The translations under genes and the position numbers were made by a program. A stretch of 64,000 nucleotides of DNA from assembly GCA_963663945.1 (NCBI GenBank), contig OY760687.1, forward strand, positions 2,170,001 to 2,234,000, given 5' to 3'. Below, piece after piece: positions 60,336-64,000 of this stretch. Source of the DNA: Bin87 sp963663945. Its GTDB lineage: Bacteria > Chloroflexota > Dehalococcoidia > Lucifugimonadales > UBA3495. Numbering within the stretch: position 1 is the first letter of the stretch; each line of letters opens with the position of its first letter. Under the pieces are notes generated by a model. That model saw only the letters and a list, made by a program, of their open reading frames with translations, was not told the DNA's origin and made no database searches.

Positions 60336-61229
60336 ATGCTCCAACGATTACTGGCGCGCTTCAGCGGCGCTGTATTCCTGATCTCAGCCCTGCTGGCGGT
60401 CACCGCCTGCGCGGAAGATCCGCAACCCGTCCTCTATGTGGGCGGCATCCCCGACCAGGACGTCGCGGTCCTGGGGGCTCGTTTCAACCTTCTCGCCGAA
60501 CACATCGGAGAGGAAACCGGCGTCGAGGTTCGCTACCTTCCGTCCCAATCCTACTCGGCCCTGGTTACCGGCTGGGATAACAACGATGTGCAATTGGCGT
60601 GGTACGGCGGCCTGACCGGCGTCCAGGCGCGCCTGGCCGTCCCCGGTTCCGAGGCCGTCGCCCAACGAAGCACAGATGAGAACTTCACATCGGTGTTCGT
60701 GGCTGCCCCTGACTCTGGCATCGCCTCGCTGGCGGATCTTAAAGGGCGCACTTTCACTTTCGGCAGCGAGAGTTCGACCTCGGGCAACCTGATGCCCCGT
60801 TTCTTCCTGGCCCAGGAAGGAATCGTTCCCGAGGACGACTTCAAGAGCGTGGCCTACAGCGGATCGCACGACGCCACCTGGAAACAGGTCGAGGCCGGTG
60901 CGGTCGAGGCCGGGGCGCTCAACGCCAACGTTTGGAAAACCCGTCTGGAACAAGGCGACATTGACACCTCGCGGGTCACCGCCTTCTACACCTCTCCCGG
61001 GTACGTCGACTACCACTGGGTGATCCGGCCGGGCCTCGACGAGGTTTACGACTCAGGGTTCACGCAACGGGTCGTTGACGCCCTCCTCAAACTGAACGCC
61101 GCCAACGGTGGCCGCGATCAAGAGATCATGAACGCCTTCCAGGCCGACCGGTTCATTCCTACCACCAATGAAAATTACCTCCCCATCGAAAATATCGCAC
61201 GCGAGCTCGGCCTCATCTCCGAACAGTAG
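60336..61229 (+). CDS. PhnD-type substrate-binding lipoprotein (putative selenate or phosphonate)
   Basis: 297 residues. The lipobox VTAC places the lipidated Cys at 25. The mature part begins with GGIPDQDVAVLGARFNLLAEHI, then VQLAWYGGLTGVQARLAVPGSEAVAQR, and the anion-binding segment FTFGSESSTSGNLMPRFFL, which is the pattern annotated as putative selenate ABC transporter binding proteins within the phosphonate (PhnD) superfamily. It binds an oxyanion outside the cell membrane and hands it to the permeases. The choice between selenate, phosphite and phosphonate cannot be made from sequence. It begins a four-gene operon. Confidence 0.88.
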   Translation: MLQRLLARFSGAVFLISALLAVTACAEDPQPVLYVGGIPDQDVAVLGARFNLLAEHIGEETGVEVRYLPSQSYSALVTGWDNNDVQLAWYGGLTGVQARLAVPGSEAVAQRSTDENFTSVFVAAPDSGIASLADLKGRTFTFGSESSTSGNLMPRFFLAQEGIVPEDDFKSVAYSGSHDATWKQVEAGAVEAGALNANVWKTRLEQGDIDTSRVTAFYTSPGYVDYHWVIRPGLDEVYDSGFTQRVVDALLKLNAANGGRDQEIMNAFQADRFIPTTNENYLPIENIARELGLISEQ

Positions 61230-61980
61230 CCAGCCCGCAATCCTGATCGATCAGGCCGGCAAAACCTACGGCGATGTCGAGGCGGTTCGCCCGCTTTCGC
61301 TGAGCATCGAGCCCGGCGAGACCGTGGCCCTGCTGGGACCCAGCGGAAGCGGCAAGACCACACTTCTGTCCATGATCGCCGGCGAGCTGGAGCCGTCCGA
61401 AGGGTCCGTCCACCTACGCGGTAAAGACCTGGCCGACCTGCACCCGGGCCGTGATCTCTCCCGCGAGGTGGGCATGATCCACCAGCAATATGATCTCGTC
61501 CCCAACCTGTCGTCCCTCCAGAACGTGCTGGCCGGCCGATTGGGCGATTGGGGTCTCTTCAAATCGGTTATTTCGCTGGTGTGGCCCCAGGAGCGGCAGG
61601 TGGGCATGACCGCCCTGGAACGGGTCGGCGTCAGCGACCGTGCGCGGGTGCGGGCCGGCTTTCTTTCCGGTGGCGAGCAGCAACGCGTGGCCGTGGCGCG
61701 CCTCCTGGTCCAGGATCCTGCCATCATCGTCGCCGACGAACCGGTTTCGTCTTTGGACCCGGCACGGGCCGAGGAGGTGATGGGTATTCTCACCGAATCC
61801 GCTCGCCAGGCCGGAAAAACCCTGGTGGCCACCGTCCATTCCACCGACGTGGCGCGAACCTACTTCGGACGCCTGATCGGCCTCCGCAACGGCGAGCGGG
61901 AATTCGACCTGCCTTCAAACCTCGTCACCGACGATCAATTGAACGCCCTCTACGCGCTGGAAGGCCTGAGGGATGAATGA
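61168..61980 (+). CDS. ABC transporter ATPase, PhnC-type
   Basis: 270 residues from the ATG at 61168, which overlaps the binding-protein gene by 62 bases. This is unusual, but no other standard start codon precedes the first ABC strand (AILIDQAGKTYG). Walker A GPSGSGKTT is at 57-65, the signature LSGGEQQR at 166-173, and Walker B IIVADEP at 186-192. It powers import through the two permeases that follow. Its stop overlaps the first permease start by eight bases. Confidence 0.92.
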   Translation: MKITSPSKISHASSASSPNSSQPAILIDQAGKTYGDVEAVRPLSLSIEPGETVALLGPSGSGKTTLLSMIAGELEPSEGSVHLRGKDLADLHPGRDLSREVGMIHQQYDLVPNLSSLQNVLAGRLGDWGLFKSVISLVWPQERQVGMTALERVGVSDRARVRAGFLSGGEQQRVAVARLLVQDPAIIVADEPVSSLDPARAEEVMGILTESARQAGKTLVATVHSTDVARTYFGRLIGLRNGEREFDLPSNLVTDDQLNALYALEGLRDE

Positions 61981-62782
61981 CCGTGCGCACGCGGGTTCCC
62001 TGGGGGGCCGTGGCGCGCTAACCGGAATATTGCTGATTGCGTTCGCCATCAGCCTGACGGGCATCGGATGGGATGATGGGGTGATCAACACGGGTGGAGT
62101 TCGCGCCGTCGGTCAGATCCTGGCGGCGGCATTCCAGCCACAGTTGAACCTCGACGTCCTGTCCATCGGCGCACGATCCACCTGGACCACCCTCGCCTAC
62201 GCCTGGGCCGGCATGACGGTGGCGCTGGTGATCGGCGTGCCGCTGGGGATCATCGGCTCCGGGACCGTGGTTCGGTCCCCCTGGACCCGCCGGTGGAACA
62301 TCTCGTCGGCGCGCTTCGCGCTGGCGGTGTTCCGCTCCATCCACGAGTTGGTGTGGGCCTGGCTCTTCGTCGCGGCGCTCGGCCTGTCGCCCATGGCCGG
62401 CGTGTTGGCCCTGGGGTTGCCGTACGGAGGCATATTGGGAAGGATCTACGCCGAACTTTTGCAGGACGTACCGGAAGCGCCATTGCGCGCCCTGCGGAGC
62501 GCTGGAGCATCCGAATGGCGCGTCTTCTGGTTCGGTCGGCTGCCCATGGCCCTGCCCGACATGCTCAGCTACACCTTCTACCGCCTGGAGTGCGGCATTC
62601 GATCCGCCGCCATACTGAGCTTCGTCGGCCTGGGCGGCCTGGGTCACAACATCCAGATTTCTCTTCAGGACATCGACTACAGCCGGATGTGGACATTCGT
62701 GTATTTCCTCATCGCGCTGGTGCTGGTGGTGGACCTGTGGAGTTCGTTGGTCCGGCGCCGCGTCGCGATAGAGCAGGGTTAG
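61973..62782 (+). CDS. ABC permease, PhnE-type (first)
   Basis: 269 residues. Five or six hydrophobic helices are present (from about 17-35). The cytoplasmic coupling motif reads EAPLRALRSAGASEWRVFWFGRLP, the EAA loop of phosphonate-type permeases. It overlaps the ATPase gene by eight bases and is four bases before the second permease gene. Having two different permease genes points to a heterodimeric channel. Confidence 0.9.
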   Translation: MNDRAHAGSLGGRGALTGILLIAFAISLTGIGWDDGVINTGGVRAVGQILAAAFQPQLNLDVLSIGARSTWTTLAYAWAGMTVALVIGVPLGIIGSGTVVRSPWTRRWNISSARFALAVFRSIHELVWAWLFVAALGLSPMAGVLALGLPYGGILGRIYAELLQDVPEAPLRALRSAGASEWRVFWFGRLPMALPDMLSYTFYRLECGIRSAAILSFVGLGGLGHNIQISLQDIDYSRMWTFVYFLIALVLVVDLWSSLVRRRVAIEQG

Positions 62783-62786
62783 GCTC

Positions 62787-63686
62787 GTGACCAGCCAATA
62801 CGGACGAGGCGAACCGGTTGCCCGCGGTGGAGCGACCGCGCCAATCGCACCGGCGCGCCGCATCGGGTTCCTGGCCGCTTCCGCCGCCATTGCGTTTTTG
62901 ATGGCAGTGGCGGCGTGGGTAACCATCCTCGGGAATGACCACTTCCCAAGCCGCGATTTCTTCTCGTTGGAACCGGTCTCCAGGGCCGCGGACTTTGCCG
63001 GCGGTCTGGTCGGAGCGGAATCTTCAGCCACCCCCGCGTTTTACAAACCGGCCGAATGGGCAGAGAAAGCGCGTTTGGCAGGCGAGACCCTCGCCATGAG
63101 CGTGGCCGCCGCCGGTCTCGCCGCGCTGGGCGCGCTTGCGTTGTTCATGTTCGGAGCGCGCAACGTGATGATGGGCAGCCTCGCCCCCTATCAGTCACCG
63201 TTCTGGACCGCGCCCTTCTTCATGGTGCGGGGGTTGTTCACGGTCAGCCGTGCCATACCGGAACTGGTCTGGGCCATGATCCTGGTGTTCGTATTCACCC
63301 AGGGGACCCTGCCTGGCGTAATCGCCCTGGCAATACACAACGGCGGCATTCTGGGGAAATTGGGCTCCGAAATCGTGGAGGGACTGGACACCCGGCCAAT
63401 GCGGGCGCTGCGCTCCACCGGAGCCGGCCGGATGCAGGTGCTGCTTTACGGAGTGCTCCCGGAGGCTCTGCCCAAATTCATCACCTACCTGTTCTACCGC
63501 TGGGAGGTGATCATCCGAACCACCATAGTGGTTGGATTTGTCGCGGCTGGCGGCCTGGGGACCGAGTTCCGCCTGGCCATGAGCCATTTCAAGTTCACCG
63601 AGGTCACGCTGATTCTCTTCTGGTACCTGGTCCTCGTCCTCTTTGTGGATATCGTCTCCGGGCAACTGCGGAGGTTGGCCAATTAA
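62787..63686 (+). CDS. ABC permease, PhnE-type (second)
   Basis: 299 residues from a GTG. The N-terminal helix is at about 27-48. A periplasmic stretch without helix follows, then four or five helices. The EAA-type loop reads DTRPMRALRSTGAGRMQVLLYGVLPEALP, and the C-terminus WEVIIRTTIVVGFVAAGGLG is typical of PhnE. It pairs with the preceding permease. No terminator hairpin is evident downstream. Confidence 0.9.
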   Translation: MTSQYGRGEPVARGGATAPIAPARRIGFLAASAAIAFLMAVAAWVTILGNDHFPSRDFFSLEPVSRAADFAGGLVGAESSATPAFYKPAEWAEKARLAGETLAMSVAAAGLAALGALALFMFGARNVMMGSLAPYQSPFWTAPFFMVRGLFTVSRAIPELVWAMILVFVFTQGTLPGVIALAIHNGGILGKLGSEIVEGLDTRPMRALRSTGAGRMQVLLYGVLPEALPKFITYLFYRWEVIIRTTIVVGFVAAGGLGTEFRLAMSHFKFTEVTLILFWYLVLVLFVDIVSGQLRRLAN

Positions 63687-63876
63687 CTGCTCTTGTCCGT
63701 CGGTTGACGTCGCTACGCACTCTCAAAGTGGCCTGTTTCACTACGTGGCGGGAGTGTATATATCCAGCTGAGTAATGCGTGAAAAATAAAATATTTCGAT
63801 CTAATCGCGAGGGCACACCATTTGGAGCGTGGGGCAAAATGTCTAAAGACTCTGCTGCGCCTACAAAGAGCTGCAG

Positions 63877-64000
63877 TCAGCAGAATTGCTGAGTGATGTA
63901 AACCCCGTGTCGGATGCCAGACGCTGTGCCGAATGCGACGCCGATCCCGGTACGGGTATATCGTCTGTCTAGGATATTGCGGCGGTGGCCCGGACTGGCG
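63877..64000 (-). CDS. CAP/SCP-domain protein, C-terminal fragment
   Basis: The frame is open from the right edge (first full codon at 63999) to a TGA at 63877-63879, giving 40 residues. It reads SPGHRRNILDRRYTRTGIGV and ends VYITQQFC. SPGHR..IL followed by GVG and Y.TQ.F is the end of the CAP (SCP/PR1) domain, with its conserved His. These are usually secreted proteins. The rest lies beyond the window. The 190 bases between this stop and the permease gene are AT-rich and hold no recognised feature. Confidence 0.75.
   Translation of the reverse strand, partial: ASPGHRRNILDRRYTRTGIGVAFGTASGIRHGVYITQQFC

Overview
The window looks like GC-rich chromosomal DNA of a Chloroflexota bacterium, probably a SAR202/Dehalococcoidia-type lineage. 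This is inferred from several traits. Surface proteins carry long Pro-Thr linkers. There is a dnaG-rpoD operon with a long sigma-70 insertion. Luciferase-like flavin oxidoreductases, class III CoA-transferases, HpaI-type aldolases, P1 peptidases and M16 peptidases are all present. No phage, integrase, insertion sequence, CRISPR array or tRNA gene was found.

Layout. 1-20 kb is mostly housekeeping: the rho 3' end, a TIG-type surface protein, a two-component pair, dnaG-rpoD, a small zinc-ribbon protein, a sortase-like protein without catalytic residues, corC, glmU, rph, a large orphan GHKL ATPase and an M16 peptidase. 20-29 kb is accessory: a pentapeptide-TIR protein, a flavin oxidoreductase, a toxin-antitoxin-like DUF2283 pair, an SDR, a PLD/zinc-finger protein, a cupin and a degenerate alpha/beta hydrolase, an endonuclease III-like protein, SfsA, and an OmpR-type regulator with a degenerate receiver behind a four-repeat PHO-box-like site.

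29-42 kb is catabolic: P450, two CoA-transferases, a cyclase-family hydrolase, an MFS exporter, two flavin oxidoreductases, Uma2 and an acyl-CoA ligase. 42-48 kb holds a DuOB-DUF488-DUF488 cassette followed by a phosphotriesterase homologue, another flavin oxidoreductase and an S9 peptidase. 48-53 kb is a minus-strand fatty-acid-type operon (SDR, acyl-CoA dehydrogenase, DUF6883, a DUF4926-crotonase fusion, DinB) followed by an iron alcohol dehydrogenase. 53-58 kb holds panB with a DUF2520 reductase, a P1 peptidase, SbcD and an HpaI aldolase. rnpB lies at 58.3-58.7 kb on the minus strand. A lactate-oxidase-like enzyme and a four-gene PhnCDE-type (putative selenate or phosphonate) ABC transporter follow, and the 3' end of a CAP-domain gene closes the window.

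The most unusual feature is the DUF6883/DUF4926 toxin-antitoxin-like pair inside the acyl-CoA operon. Its DUF4926 partner is fused in frame to an ECHDC3-like crotonase that has no start codon of its own. Many promoters share an extended -10 of the form TGnTAtAAT, often inside CGGTGCTATAAT. Several gene starts were moved from the longest open frame on the basis of Shine-Dalgarno sites, overlaps or conserved N-termini; these choices are stated in each entry.
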